From: Hypomyces perniciosus
Lineage: Eukaryota > Ascomycota > Sordariomycetes > Hypocreales > Hypocreaceae
Assembly (NCBI GenBank): GCA_008477525.1
Contig: SPDT01000007.1
Coordinates: 3,286,001 to 3,350,000, forward strand
Length of the DNA stretch: 64,000 nucleotides
Reading direction: 5' to 3'
The translations under genes were made by a program, and so were the position numbers. Below the pieces are notes generated by a model. The model was given only the letters and a program-made list of their open reading frames with translations, did no database searches and had not been told where the DNA came from. Positions 11,922-23,877 of the stretch are shown one piece after another (position 1 is the first letter of the stretch; each line of letters begins with the position of its first letter).

Positions 11922-14612
11922 GGAGCACGAGTTCAGGAAACGGTAGAGCAGTTGAGCAAAACTATTCTCTGGTCTGATGTGGGTGGCGATGGTACTGGTT
12001 AATGAAGGATGTGCTCTATACGCACGCAGGAAACGGGGGTAATTATACTCCGTAGAGCTTCTAAAAATGATTTACACAGAGCTTTAGGTGGGCAAGTAAG
12101 TAAGTAGGAGGCAGAGATGGTCAGCACATATATAATAAGAACCATAACAATAACAATAATACGGAGTACGGAGCATTTCGAGAGGCGTGTGAAGGTCCGG
12201 TGCGCCGAGGGCGATGGTGGGGTTTGGTCGGAGCAGCAGGACTGCTTAGCTCTTCGTAGTATGAAGTAGTAGCAGTAGCATTGCGGACCGGTGCGAAAGT
12301 GGGAAACAACGTCCGCAAATGTTCCATGAGCAGCCTGTGGCCTGTACTATTACTAGGTACTACTTTACAGATGTCAATGCCAATGCCCGAATGACAGCGA
12401 CAGATAATACTACTACTGATAGTACTATGTATGTACTAGTGCTGGAGTTCCGACGCTTCCGGGCTTCGCTTGCTTTGAGATGTCGGTCTGTGTCAGTTCG
12501 TCGGGTGGGGCTTTCCGTTTCTGTCTCCCGAAAAGGATGGGGCGGATGGGGCGGTTCGTTAGAGTCGCCCTAAATCCAACGTCTCCTCCCTCGCGAGCCT
12601 CGAAAAGAGTGATTGCTGGTACTAGTATTTGTGACGCCCTTTACTCGTATCAGTCTCTTCTTTTATGCCTTCGCCTCCCAGATCTTCGCTTCTTACCTAC
12701 TACATCTGGTTTGTGTTGTGATCACAACGATATGCTGCCCGAGTAGCGAGGAGCCTTGGGAGAGGGTGCAAAGGATGACGCATCCCGATGATTCCGGAGG
12801 TAGTATACTACTACGAGTATTACCTACAAAAGGGATGTCATATACGACGGTGGCGTGACTCAACTAATGGATGCGGCCCTAACCCAACCAAAGTCGCACC
12901 GCGATTCGGCGATTACCAATTCTGTAGTAAACCAAGTGCCGTGGTGTTTCAACTGCCAGCAATCTGGCCCCGCCACAAGGCATCTGTGATTCAGCTACAG
13001 AGTACGGAGTAAACGGAGTTACCTACGTCATTTCTGCTTCTCCGATGTCATATTAGTGAAGGGTGCTCCTCTGTGTCTATCTATGTAAGTGGTCATCGAA
13101 GCTACATGATAGCAAACTGGCAACCTGGAATTGTTTTACCTGTCGTCTCAGCGCTCCAGCAGAGCTTCGCAGAGCTTCACAGAGCTTCACAGAGCTTCTA
13201 TCAACCTCTGGGCTCTTATGTCCTTGAGGTCAGATTGATACTGCTGTACTGTTTTTTGTCTTGCCCTGTTAAGTCTTGTTGATGCCATGGTGGGTCCGCC
13301 GCTCCGGGGGGTTCCGGATCATCCGATGGGCATAGAAAAAAAGTTTTCAATCATTCACTACCTACGACCCAGCACTTCATGCAATACTACCTCACACGCT
13401 CTGCTATTGAGCGGGTGAGAAGGTTAGGATGAGAAGGAAAAAAATAAAAAAATAAAAAGTGGAGTAAAGGAGTGAGTAGAGGCAGAATGGCATGCAAGGA
13501 CCACAGAATTCCAACACACATAAACGTGCGATACACCCGTGTTCGGAGCCGGGCTTCTTGTTGTATCCGGGGGAAGCAAGGAAGTGTCTGCCTGCATACC
13601 GAGGGAAGGTTTTTCCCTTCTTTTCGAGTGAGTACTTACTCAGAGTGCAATGAATCCTCGCATGTAGTATGTACCCAGTACCTTCGTTGCATATGGGACC
13701 ATATTCAGAGTAGTACTCCATTGTAGATCGCGAAGCTAGCCAACTGTGATATGTCGCAGAGACCTCACGATTCTTAGCGCCAATCACCCATAGGACGTAC
13801 TGCGACCTAGGGAGATTTGTAAGATTTATGCGACTTCGGAATCCGTCGTCCATTTGCCCTACCACTGTGTTCTTGTGCTCACAAACATATTACCAGGTAG
13901 CACTCCGTAAGGTCCGAAGGAGTGATGCCTCGTGACTTGTGGCCAGCCCCCGAAGAGGGTGAAAACCACAACCAATCCCAACTAGTATCGGGGTTTACGG
14001 ACATGATACTGCCCGCCCGTATTAAGGCCACTACTCCGTACTCTATGATACTATGAACCTCTTCTGCTCTGTGACCACTCCGTCTTATACCAATGTTCTA
14101 TACCAGCTAATACCTGACCATGTTTACGAAGTACATGTGTGAGTATATTCATCCTCGTACTGCCTGTACATCATCAAAACCCAATCGATAACCCTGCCCC
14201 CATCATGACGTATACGGTCTTGCTAGCTTCAACCTCAATTCATCTGTTACTAATGGCTTGCATGACTTGCCGCCCTGTGCCGTTGTTCGCTCTTATCTTA
14301 CTGAGCCACTAAGAATAGAGGCAACGGAAACTGCTGAGAAATCAGCTCTTTTTCTCGCCAAGTTGAATTAGGATCGCCGCCACCACAGCGCCGAATCGTG
14401 AATTTATGGAATTTCTTCACCCAAGCTACTCAAGCTAGGACTTCCCCTTGTGATCTAACCACAGTCTCTTGGGAGTTGCCCATGAGACTGGAGCTGCTGT
14501 GGAAGATAGCCGGGATTCCTTGTAGCCAATTTCGATGGCAGAGATGATCGAGAAAAAACCAGACACGCAAGATGCATTTAGCGTACCTATGCGGCAAATG
14601 CTTAGATAATAC
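11922..14612. other. Long intergenic region with simple-sequence words
   Basis: There are 2.7 kb without a supportable gene. TACTCCGTA/TACGGAGTA words occur near 12046, 12160, 13003, 13901 and 14032, together with many TACTA/GTAC words. A four-copy 10-bp tandem repeat lies at 13160-13199. The longest open frame (13404-13865, minus) is an unlikely protein. The first few hundred bases should be the YTP1-like promoter and leader. Confidence 0.6.
13160..13199. repeat. 10-bp tandem repeat, four copies
   Basis: The unit CAGAGCTTCA is present four times head to tail, with one change in the first copy (last base G) and one in the fourth (last base T). The unit contains the palindrome AGAGCTTC/GAAGCTCT core AGCT. 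It lies in non-coding DNA. Confidence 0.9.
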
Positions 14613-15452
14613 CTAAAGAGCCGAACGGTCATGGAGCTGCCATCTGTCTTGTCCCACCTGCATAACCTTCGCTTCCCGCACAAGCTTGGCCAGTATCTGT
14701 AAGACGCCACCACATGCCGCCGGGTGTAGGTCATCAGGCACATCACGGTAGACTAGTTTGACCACAGCCATGGCTGTCCACGACTCGCCCGCGTTACCGG
14801 TCCGCATCGCCCGCAGAACCTGCTCCTCCCGTTGGCGGCGATGCTCAATATACTCGCTGATCTTGCCGGGGCCGTTTTCCACCACGGGGCCGTGGCCAGG
14901 ATAGGCCCGCCCGGAAAAGAGCCCACCCATCTGACTCAAGCTTTCCAGATAAGTGGCTAGATCTTCGAAGACAGCCGTGCCTTGTCCAAGCACATTGTCT
15001 GCCGTGAACATGGCGTCCTCTTCTGCCAGGATGAAGACCATGTGATCCTGGGTGTGGCCCGGGGTGTGAATGGCCGTCAAGGTCACTCCGTCCACCCGAA
15101 ACTGGTCGCCATTTTGGATGGCCGACTGTCCGGGGCCCGGGTCGTTTTTGTGCACCTTTGCACCGGGGAAGACCTTGAGAAGGTGGTTTATGCCGCCGGT
15201 GTGGTCCCCGTGCCAATGAGAAATGAGGGCCGTTTCCACTGTCGCATTTTCCTGCTCCAGCGTTGCCTTGAGCGAGTCGACCCAAGCCTTACGCCCTTCT
15301 CCCGTGTCAATCAGTATTCGGCGCCTGCCGGTGCCGAGCAAGTAGGTGTTGGTTCCTTGTAGAGTGAACTTGCCCGGGTTGCCCCCTAGAATTCGAATAC
15401 AACGCGGGCTTAAGCGTTCCACGGCGGGGAGAGTAACCAATTGGGCTGCCAT
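14613..15452 (-). CDS. Metallo-beta-lactamase fold hydrolase, LACTB2 type
   Basis: Single exon, 279 aa from the ATG at 15452. The metal-binding motif SHWHGDHTGG (HxHxDH) is near residue 90. Further ligands are seen in IHTPGHTQDHM (His) and FTADNVLG (Asp), and YPGHGPVV supplies the last His. The family hallmarks RILGGNPGKFTLQGTNTYLLG at the N-terminus and the C-terminal winged-helix part match LACTB2, a mitochondrial/cytosolic endoribonuclease in animals. Related enzymes act as thioesterases beside fungal polyketide synthases, but no synthase is near, so a housekeeping LACTB2 role is more likely. The frame is open 31 codons further upstream (Met at 15545). I prefer 15452 because it has a good ATGG context and begins exactly where family members begin. 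Confidence 0.85.
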   Translation of the reverse strand: MAAQLVTLPAVERLSPRCIRILGGNPGKFTLQGTNTYLLGTGRRRILIDTGEGRKAWVDSLKATLEQENATVETALISHWHGDHTGGINHLLKVFPGAKVHKNDPGPGQSAIQNGDQFRVDGVTLTAIHTPGHTQDHMVFILAEEDAMFTADNVLGQGTAVFEDLATYLESLSQMGGLFSGRAYPGHGPVVENGPGKISEYIEHRRQREEQVLRAMRTGNAGESWTAMAVVKLVYRDVPDDLHPAACGGVLQILAKLVREAKVMQVGQDRWQLHDRSAL

Positions 15453-16526
15453 GGTCAGCTTCCTTACGCAGTCTAAGGTTTTGGCGATACAGGCACTGCG
15501 CTTTGCTGACCGATTGGGGTGGGCGAGTGTGACGATTCTGGACACGGTAACTAATAGCGCAATTTACAGCTCCAGGGAGTAGAAGCTGTCAACCGTGCAG
15601 TATTGTTCAGCCGCCCTCCACTGTGTAGGATGGTGATGCTTGGGTCTAGTTTTGGTTCTAATGGAGGTCAACAAGGCAATGGTTGTACCTCGGTTCCGTC
15701 CCTTCATTATTACTCATTACGGTACAGGTATAAGTACGAAGTACGAAGTACCTTCTATGTAAAGCTTTAGTGCCTCACAGGTACAATCGAATTGTGGGCG
15801 TGCTTTAAGCCTCGGACAGGCATGTACTGGAGTGATATGAGTGACCGCCATGCCTTTATATTTGTAGGATCGGGCGGGCTCCGGTTGAAGCGAAGAACGA
15901 TGGTGGAAAAAGAACCTTTTGCCTTACAATGGCATGATTGAGGAGCTAGGTAGGTAGGCATGTATGTAGAATTGATAGCCACGTTGTTGTGACGGGCGGA
16001 GAGATCTAGAAATCAATCCATGTTACTGATCGGTTTTATATCGATTTAGAACCAGCATTTCAGCGATAGCCTATGAGCCATTGAGATTGCACCGATCGTA
16101 TGCTGCGTAATCTCAAACCTGCCATGCCGTGGTTGACATCCACTAATAACCTACTGATGTATTAATTAAGCACGGTGCGTGGGGAGCCACTTTTTACTAC
16201 TATGTACTAAGGTGGTAGGTAGTAAGTAGTAGTAGCAGTACGAAGTACGGAGTAGTACTGCTAGAATAGGCACTCCTTCCGCTCAGCCAAACGCGCTTCA
16301 GAAGTAGCCTTCAAACCTCGTGTATCAGAGAAGCCGCAGATAGTTGGGCTCGATCGGCTGCTGGCTCCCTTTGCGCTGTGCCAATCGCTTCGATAATCCG
16401 TTCTCCGTTCTTTTTATCTGATTCATAGACCACCCCGCACCTCTGACGACGATACCGCCCACAATCACCATTTAAGAACAGCGAACACCACCACAATCAC
16501 CAAGAAGTTGACGACCGGTGTTCGCC
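15453..16526. other. Divergent intergenic region (LACTB2-like / UBP8)
   Basis: These 1.07 kb lie between two divergent starts. GTACGAAGTACGAAGTACC at about 15734-15752 and the cluster AGTACGAAGTACGGAGTAGTAC at about 16237-16258 belong to the TACNNCGTA-like motif set found across the window. No gene is recognised. Confidence 0.6.
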
Positions 16527-18415
16527 ATGTCCGGCCGCCCAGCGACCCCTGCGTCTCCCAAGAATGTCAAGGTCAAATCGCCAACGCCAGGATGCCCAAT
16601 GTTTGGCTGTGGTGGGTACATGCCCTAACTACTCTTCGAGACTCGTCCCTGACCTCGCTCTAGAGCACGTCCAGCTCCTATTATCCCAGAGCCAGGAGAT
16701 CATGAACAGCTCCATATCGCACTACAAGATGATCCTCCGAGGCATTTTTGATTCGAGTCCCATCGTGCCTCAGACATCCACGAACCAAGATGGCCGCCCC
16801 GTTACTTCTCTCACGTCCAACTATCTCTGTTTACAGTGCCCGGCTACTGTATCTGAGGATGATCGATTGAAACATGGAACTAAGAAATCGCACCGTTTTT
16901 GTATGGAATGTCCTGGTGCTCGCCCCATTGGGTGCTACATAGTCATACTTGCTGACAATGGCAGACGTGGACTCTCGCAGTGGCTCTCTCTATTGTCAGA
17001 TCTGCGACGACTTGGTTTGGGATCCCACGCTGGAGGAGCTTCGAGTGCGTAAAATAGGAACCGGATCGTTTTCTGGTGTGTGGGCCCCCGGATGTTCAGT
17101 ATCATTGCAGAAGACATCGTCTCATGTCCCGGGCTTGTGACTAACCTATCCTTGTTAGCAAACCGCAAGCGAAAACATGACGAGCTATTCGCCGATTCCA
17201 TCAAAGAAGACCCTCGGTACATTTCAGCCAACACAATCATAGCTTCGTGTCGCGCAAATGGCCTCCGTGGTATTTACAACGCAGGTGCAACATGTTACCA
17301 GAACGTCGTGCTGCAGAGCTTCCTCCACAACCCTCTCCTACGCAATTTCTATCTCAGTGACGGACATCAGAGCAGCGACTGCAACATTCCTCACTGTCTA
17401 AGCTGCGCCATGGACGACATGTTCCAAGATTTTTATGCACTGGAAGCTACGAATGGTTATACGGCCGCCAATATCTTGTCCGGGTTCTGGATCTCGGAAA
17501 AGAAGGCGTTTGAGAATCTCGTGACAACTAAGGAACAAGATGCCCACGAATTCTTCCAATTCCTGGCTGAGGACCTGCATGAGCGGAATGGCGACGGCAA
17601 GAAGCCCGAGAGCGGCAGTGAGCATAGTTGTAACTGTATTATTCACCAGACATTTTACGGTAAAATGCAGACCACGACAACATGCCAGAATTGTGGTGGC
17701 ATGACTGATGCAGTCCAGTCGTTCCTGGATCTCAGTCTTGGCCTTGAGAGCCTAGCTCAGCGGCGAGTCAAGAAGACGGGACAAAAGATGCCTGCCCTTT
17801 CGCTGAGTGACTGTCTGGACGAGGAATATGTCAAGTCGGACAAATGCGAGTACAGGTGCCACAACTGCGCATCGACGCAGCAGGCCCGCAGATACACAAG
17901 TATTAAGCGCCTGCCAAATGTGCTGTCTATACAACTGAAGGTAAGAGTCTTCCTCCACCATGGCACATTTTGTTCACTCTGTAATGAATGCTTATTCTGA
18001 CTATGTCCAAAGCGATTTGAATTCAAGCAGGGCAGGCACGACCGGGCTGCATCGAAAATCGATAATGTCGTCCATTTCCCGCTACAACTGAACATGCTTC
18101 CGTACACCAACCGTGCCCGCAGTCGTGATAACCGTGAAAACATGGAGCTGGAAAGATCTTGTACCTACGACCTTCTGAGCGTCGTCGTTCATGTTGGCGA
18201 GATTGAGACTGGCCATTATGTGTCATACTGTCGCGTTGGCGATCAGGTAAGTCTAATATCAGTGTCCTGTCCTCCACCCCTCTCTCACCACCCTGCTAAA
18301 GCACACTTTTCAGTGGTTCAAGTTCAATGATCATAAAGTTGAACTGGCAAGTATATCGGACGTCCTTGGCGCACAAGCGTACCTGCTGTTTTACATCATC
18401 CGATCTATTGCATAG
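16527..18415 (+). CDS. UBP8: SAGA-associated ubiquitin hydrolase Ubp8 (USP22 family)
   Basis: Exons are 16527-16611, 16664-16900, 16965-17075, 17159-17940, 18013-18246 and 18314-18415, giving 516 aa. The N-terminal zf-UBP finger (CEHVQLLL, LCLQCP, HRFYVDSRSGSLYCQICDD) is split over the first three exons. In the family it docks Ubp8 in the SAGA deubiquitinase module with Sgf11, Sus1 and Sgf73. The USP domain follows: Cys box GIYNAGATCYQNVVLQSF (catalytic Cys about residue 190), EQDAHEFFQFLAEDL, two CxxC zinc pairs (CQNCGG, CRCHNC-like YRCHNC), and the His box HVGEIETGHYVSYCRVGDQ with WFKFND in the last exon. All catalytic elements are present. The role is removal of ubiquitin from histone H2B during transcription. 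The gene converges on EFM5. Confidence 0.93.
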
Positions 18416-18758
18416 GATGAATTTTGGGGTTTGTAATAGATGGGGTCAAGCGGCAAGGAATGGGATAGGCGTTGACGGATGAGGTACTATTAAATGGAAG
18501 GATCCGAATGGGTATTTGCATGGTCAGGCGTAACTAGCATCCATCAATGGATTCTCTCTTTTCTTTTTGAAAAGGCTTTATCACAACACCCACCCACCCC
18601 CTTAACTTTGTTCTCCCAATGACGGTGGTAATCACCCTTATCTGGAGAATAGGATACTACTCGTTAAGCCGGCTTCTGGTGGCTTTGCCCCCCTTCATTG
18701 CCCGATGCCACTCGTGTCCTATAACGCGTCATGAATCTCCCTTACCGACTCCCCCATG
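18416..18758. other. Intergenic between convergent UBP8 and EFM5
   Basis: 3'-flanking DNA shared by two convergent genes. A pyrimidine- and C-rich patch (ACACCCACCCACCCCC) lies near 18586-18601. No gene is recognised. Confidence 0.6.
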
Positions 18759-20017
18759 TTACGCCTTTGGGAGATTTCCCTGACGCCATTGCCAATTCGA
18801 GCTTTCAAAGTTAGCATAGCAGTAAAACTCGTTGCTGAGGCCATTGGCATGCTTGGGCTCAAAGGTCGTTGTCTGCACGCCGGATGCTTGGTACAGCTTG
18901 GTGATTAGACTTTCCATGCGCTCGCCTGTACAGACAATAACCTTTGGTTGCAGCTCGGCATTTCCTTGCTTGAGGAGCCATCGCACAGTTAGAGCAGCTA
19001 GAAGTTAACATACAGCGTTAGGATGAGGTTCCAAAAAGGGAGACGTAGACAAAATACAGCTGGGGAGGGCTTGGGCTTGGGCAACCTTTGGTCTGACAAT
19101 CTTGGCTCAGAAATGGTGGGTCACAGATGATTCGGTCGATGCTGCCTTTCATATTTCCTTTGAAGGGGCATCGCATGGTTAACGCTGGTCATATCAAGAC
19201 ACATTGATCAAGCGCGGTATGGGTGTATCGGCGTACCTGGCAGCTTAAGGGGTTGCTGAAAATCATAGAAGACGAATTCCTGGAACACACCAAATCGCTC
19301 ATCATGTTCCAACAACACCAACTTTGGTTTCTGGTCGTCATCTCGTGTTCTCTATGCAGAAATGGATAGAAAGAAGGCCGCATGTCAGCAGAGGGTCCAA
19401 ACTGGAGAGAAGAAATATATATTATACGGAGTGAATGGAATTCTTACCAGCAAATTCTTGAGCGCCACAAACGCACTCGGGGCTGAGACAACACCAATGG
19501 TCGTGTCACTCGTCGCACCATCGAGCAACTCTGTCGCAAGAATGTTGGCAGTCTCATCGGAATACTGTTTTGACCCTGTCATCAGTACAAGCGTTGCACA
19601 TGCTACCACAAGCCCGCGTGTAAATCGGACTGAACAACAATGGCATAAACATCCTTCCCTCACGGCAAAGAGGTTCCATGATCTAGATGAGGCGGCAATG
19701 GCCACAACTTAAATTGCTGCTTCGCCGCCGTCGCCGTCGGATGCAAGGAGTTGGCGCATACCCAGAATTGAGACTCGTTCCAGTCTTCCGCAAAGGCCGC
19801 CATCGAGAGGGGACCCTTCTTCTCAGCCTCAGCTTGGAGTCTTTGAAATCTGGCATGATGCTCATCTTTTTCGGCGTTGAATTCCTTCAGTGCTGCCAGC
19901 GCATGAGCTGACAGGGTTCTGCCGATGGGAATCCAAGAGGGCCAAAGGTCAGCATGCTGGGGCGTTAATTCTCGTTGCAGTTCAGACTCACAAGGGTTCA
20001 TCGTCGGTGTCTGACAT
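18759..20017 (-). CDS. EFM5: Protein-lysine N-methyltransferase Efm5 (N6AMT2/EEF1AKMT1 family)
   Basis: Six exons on the minus strand: 20017-19992, 19918-19762, 19564-19448, 19351-19237, 19157-19086 and 18997-18759, giving 241 aa. The N-terminus is MSDTDDEP, then LSAHALAALKEFNAEKDEH. Family blocks follow: DWNESQFW|YSDETANILA (spanning an intron), VVSAPSAFVALKN, LLEHDERFGVFQEFVFYDF, the active-site motif DPPFLSQDC, ALTVRWLLKQG, and GLSNEFYCYANFE near the end. The DPPF motif resembles that of N6-adenine methyltransferases, and homologues were once so named; the yeast and human enzymes methylate a lysine of elongation factor eEF1A. The donor before the last intron is GTTGCC, an unusual but frame-preserving choice. 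Open frames inside the introns give tempting but wrong N-termini. Confidence 0.9.
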
Positions 20018-20440
20018 TTCAGCTCCCTCTAATTCCAAGTCAGGAAATACCACTCCGTATGTCCGTCTCTCTTTTTCACAGTCTGGTTACTGGTAGAGAG
20101 GCCGGCTCCGTGGGAAGGACTATGATGGTTTTTGGCGGGGTTTGCATGGATCAGAAAATCCAAGCTAAAGACCCCGCTAATAGTCTAAGTACTTCGTAGG
20201 CCATCACCATCTCGCCCAAGACAAGCGTGGCAATCATCACAAACCAACTTAGGCATGAACGAAAGCTGCAAGAAACCAAACAAAGGGGACTGTTGCACTC
20301 TAATCCGTGGCATGCCGTCCTATATACACCGTTTTGCTGTAAAGATATTGTCTCCCCGCGCCTCCCGGCCCATCTTCATTCCCACGACCTATCAATTCAC
20401 CCCCATCGCCGGGCAACGCAAACCTGTCTTCTAACATTTC
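20018..20440. other. Promoter of EFM5 and 3' flank of the complex I gene
   Basis: Both neighbours are on the minus strand, so this stretch holds the EFM5 promoter and the 3' region of NUO-40. A TACGGAGTGG/CCACTCCGTA word lies near 20050, only about 35 bases upstream of the EFM5 ATG. Nothing else is recognised. Confidence 0.5.
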
Positions 20441-22027
20441 TTACAATTCATCCAAAACATGGATGTACTTCTTGTCCTCCCTCTTCTCCTTCTCTGTTGC
20501 TGGTGGAAGGTCGTAGTAGTTTGAGCTGCGGAATCCTTGCTATTAGGGATATTAGACCTCTCTTCTCTTCAATCATTCAATCATATCCTCATTCACAAGA
20601 CTCACCAAGTAGTGGTATGTGAAGTTGGCTATGTCGCCTGGCTCGATGCCCAAGTCTTTCAACGTTTTCGCCTCAGGGTCGATAGCTTGATCGATAAACT
20701 CTCGCTCAACCTCATCAGCGGACAGAGTGTGCCACCAAAGCGCCTGGTTGAGTATCCCGGCCACTGGCTTCAGAATAGCCTTGGGCACATTCAGGTGCCG
20801 CCGCTTCTTGAAGATTTCCTTGTCCACCAAAGCAGCAATCTCACCCAGGCTGTATTGTTTGGGTCCGTAGAGTTCGAATGTCTGCCCAGCCGTCGAGTCA
20901 TCGTACAGCATCTTTTCCAGAGCAGCACCGACGTCAATAGACTGTTAGGGTTAGAAATTTGGTTACAGAAAAAGTCAAGGGAAACCCAGCTTTGGTAATC
21001 AACTCACATGAACTGGCCAGAACTTTTCCTGCATGTTGTTGGCTGTAAACAGGTTGAGCACGGAGGCAAGCTTCAGTAGCAAATTGTCCTCAAAACCAAA
21101 CATGGGTGCCGGCCTAACGAGCGTCGTCTCCGGGAAGATACTCTTGGCGACTTGCTCACCACGTCCCTGATAACAATCCAGTCAGAGTAGTCATAGCAAT
21201 TCTATATCCATCGTACGTTACCTTGGTGGCGTAGAACTCAGACCGCGACTCCGGGTTGGCGCTGTGGGAGGAGACGTGAATATAGCGATCGACATCATAT
21301 TTTGCGACGGCTTCGACGATCCTCTCAGTCCCCTCAACGTGCACGTCCTCCAGGGAAAAGTTCCTATCTAGAAATCAGCGTTGTTCCAGGATAGAAACAA
21401 TGGACAAGATATATACTTGGTAGGATAGTCTCGACCAACCAGATTATACACTACATCCGAGTGCCTAACGCTCGCTTCAATGGAAGGGGTATTCCGAAGA
21501 TCATATTCCTGGAACGGCGTCAGAGTTGCCATTCGGTAGGGTATACGCCAGACATACAATGAAGACAATGCGGCCAAGATCACCCGTCAGCTTCAGGTGG
21601 CGCTTTGTCATTTCCTCACGGAAAGGAACAACTACCGTGCATCCCTGGCGCGCTGAAGATAGCACGTCAGCCATTGGACCAACAATATGGAAGCCATTCA
21701 CGACACATACCAAGCCGATTCACAATATATCGGCCCAATTGACCAGTTGCGCCAAATACCGTAGCCGTATGGCCTGTTGCCACCGTCAGTCCCTGTCGTC
21801 TCGAGATTGATACGTCGTCGTCGCACCTCCAAGTGATGACCTAAATAAAAAGGATTATTAGTTCCGTCATCGTCGAGCCAATTGAGCGTCTCTACTTACC
21901 GGCCACCTTCAACCCGAATGATGGGCTTGCCTGTTCGAGTGATGGCAATATCGGATATGAAGCGCTTGCCAGCAACATTATGGGCAGCGCTGCGCACCGA
22001 CCGCGCTGCCGAGAGAGGAGAAGCCAT
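20441..22027 (-). CDS. nuo-40: NADH:ubiquinone oxidoreductase 40 kDa subunit (NDUFA9 / NUO-40)
   Basis: Nine exons on the minus strand: 22027-21900, 21840-21827, 21773-21711, 21652-21558, 21508-21417, 21363-21222, 21166-21008, 20941-20606 and 20539-20441, giving 375 aa. The N-terminus (MASPLSAARSVRSAAHNVAGKRF) is a typical mitochondrial presequence. The extended short-chain dehydrogenase fold follows: TVFGATGQLGRYIVNRLA (dinucleotide-binding Gly motif), VVYNLVGRDYPTKNFSLED, HVSSHSANPESRSEFYATKG, RPAPMFGFEDN. In complex I this accessory subunit holds a non-catalytic NADPH. The second exon is only 14 nt (see findings) yet supplies RSSLG before GHTATVFGATG, and all phases agree. The last exon (QGFRSSNYYDLPPATEKEK...) uses the acceptor at 20541-20540. 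Confidence 0.93.
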
Positions 22028-22614
22028 CACTTCTGCAAATGAATGACTGGGGAGATATATGGCTGGAGTGTCTCCCGACTGGCCACTTCGCTACCTGTCA
22101 GTATTTGTCTTAACACTCGCTGACCTCTGTCCGGTTAGCGGTTGGTTGATTGTTGCAGCTAGGTGTGGGTAGCTTGAGCTCACGTGCGCGATCACGGGAT
22201 ACCTTCGGAGAACTGCAACGACATAGCCACACTTTATGTAGAGAGGTGGGTGTGTGGTGTGGCTTGCATCTGGCGGTATGTATGAAGTACTCCGTACCTC
22301 TCGTAGTATGTATATAGAGGGGCAGTGGGGATGCTGCTACGTATGTACCTTAGCAGGCTACGAGACAGCCGCGTTGGCAAGCTCATCCATCCATCAAGGC
22401 TCGATTCCTAACCTTCGCTTCCAGCAAGCCATATTCCTCTCCTCAGTGCCCCGCATACCAGCGACTCGTCTTCTTTCTGCCACGGGCTTCATCAACCCCT
22501 ATCACCAGCCATAAAAGCTGCCGAAGTGCCTTGTGCACCAAACACGCAAGCTCCGCGGTCGCGGTGGATTATGACGGCATTGCCCTCCCTACGCTACCCT
22601 GCCCTCTCGTCACC
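22028..22614. other. Divergent promoter region (NUO-40 / RPN9)
   Basis: These 587 bases lie between divergent starts. GAAGTACTCCGTACCTC near 22283-22299 carries the recurrent palindromic word. CACGTG occurs near 22182. No exact proteasome PACE element (GGTGGCAAA) was seen. Confidence 0.55.
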
Positions 22615-23877
22615 ATGAACGCCGACACGATCCCCGACTTTCTTGCTGAGCAACGAGACCAAGCGCCGGAAGAGCTCCAGCCGCTTATCCTTGACTTCGA
22701 GAGCTTCTGGGAACGCAAGCTCTGGCATCAACTTACAGATGCCCTAGTTGAGTTCTTCAACCACGATGGCAGCGCGCCTCAACGCCTAGCCTTCTACAAG
22801 GTGTTCATCCTGAAATTTGCCGATAAGATCAACAAATTGAAGTTGGTGGTTCTAGCACTGAAGGCCGCAACGCAGTGCAAAGGTCGGTTGCAAGAGATGG
22901 CGCTGGTGAGCAAGGTATTCGTGCTGACACCCTAGAGCAGATGATCGCGAGCGCCTAGCATTTCTGCAGTCAGTTGCAAAGAAGGTGGAGACTGAGGATT
23001 CGCAAGATGCTCTCGTATTTGCTTCTGTTGCTGTGGCTCGGGTGAAGTTGAGTTTAAATCAACTCGAAGATGCAAGAAAAGATTTAGATGCAGCAGAGAA
23101 GGTCTTGGATTCGTTTGACTCTGTTGAGACAGTTGTTCATGCTGCATTTTATGATGCCAATGCCAACTATTACCAGGTATGCGTCATTGCTACTTCTTTC
23201 CTGCTAATCGTACATACTGATTCGACTACCAGCGCAAGATGGATTTCGCCAACTACTATCGCACAGCCCTCCTTTATCTCGCCTGCATTGACTTATCCTC
23301 CCTCTCTGATGAAGAGCGCCATAGGAGAGCTTACTACCTCAGCGTGGCCGCCCTGGTATCTACCAGCATATATAACTTCGGCGAGTTGCTGCTGCATCCC
23401 ATTTTGGATGCCCTTGCACAAAGCGACGACGATGCTTGGCTGCGTGACCTCCTCTTTGCCTACAACCGAGGAGATCTCGCCGCATACGACGTCCTATCCG
23501 AAAACATTGAGTCCAACAAGCTGCTCAATGACAATTCCAACCACCTACGAGAAAAGATCTACCTTGCAGCTCTCACCGAGGCTGTCTTCCGCCGGCCACC
23601 CCACGACCGGGCCATGACCTTTGCTACCATCGCTCAAGAAACTAAGGTTCAGCCAGAGGAAATTGAGCATTTGATCATGAAGGCCTTGAGCCTCGGACTT
23701 TTGCGGGGCACAATTGATCAGGTAGACAAGATTGCTCACATCACATGGGTGCAACCCAAGGTACTCGACATGAAGCAGATTGGAAACATGCGCCAACGAT
23801 TACTCGAGTGGGATTCTAGCGTCAATCAACTGGGTAACTGGATTGAGGCGGCGGGCAAGGATGTATGGGCAGCCTAG
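22615..23877 (+). CDS. RPN9: 26S proteasome regulatory subunit Rpn9 (PSMD13)
   Basis: Three exons: 22615-22882, 22941-23176 and 23233-23877, giving 382 aa, the family's usual size. The ATG at 22615 sits in CACCATGAAC; the open frame continues upstream without family similarity. The N-terminal helical repeats include FESFWERKLWHQLTDALVEF and LVVLALKAATQCKDDRERL. The middle has VFASVAVARVKLSLNQL and YYRTALLYLACIDL. The C-terminal PCI domain includes FRRPPHDRAMTFATIAQETK, EEIEHLIMKALSLGLLRGTID and HITWVQPKVLD. Rpn9 is a scaffold subunit of the proteasome lid, helping Rpn10 and the lid assemble. The gene converges on GAA1 with 272 bp between stop codons. Confidence 0.95.

Noticed and set aside
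13404..13865. Minus-strand ORF of 153 codons in the long gap between the YTP1-like and LACTB2-like genes
   Set aside because: No family resemblance; its hydrophobic C-terminus comes from an A/T-rich run (about 13437-13460), and nothing suggests splicing or conservation.
14613..15452. Metallo-beta-lactamase gene as part of a polyketide cluster
   Set aside because: No synthase, transporter or tailoring genes are nearby, and the N-terminus matches LACTB2 rather than cluster thioesterases.
16564..17052. ORF of 162 codons overlapping the start of UBP8
   Set aside because: It reads through two UBP8 introns and starts in the wrong frame. The spliced model gives a complete zf-UBP finger instead.
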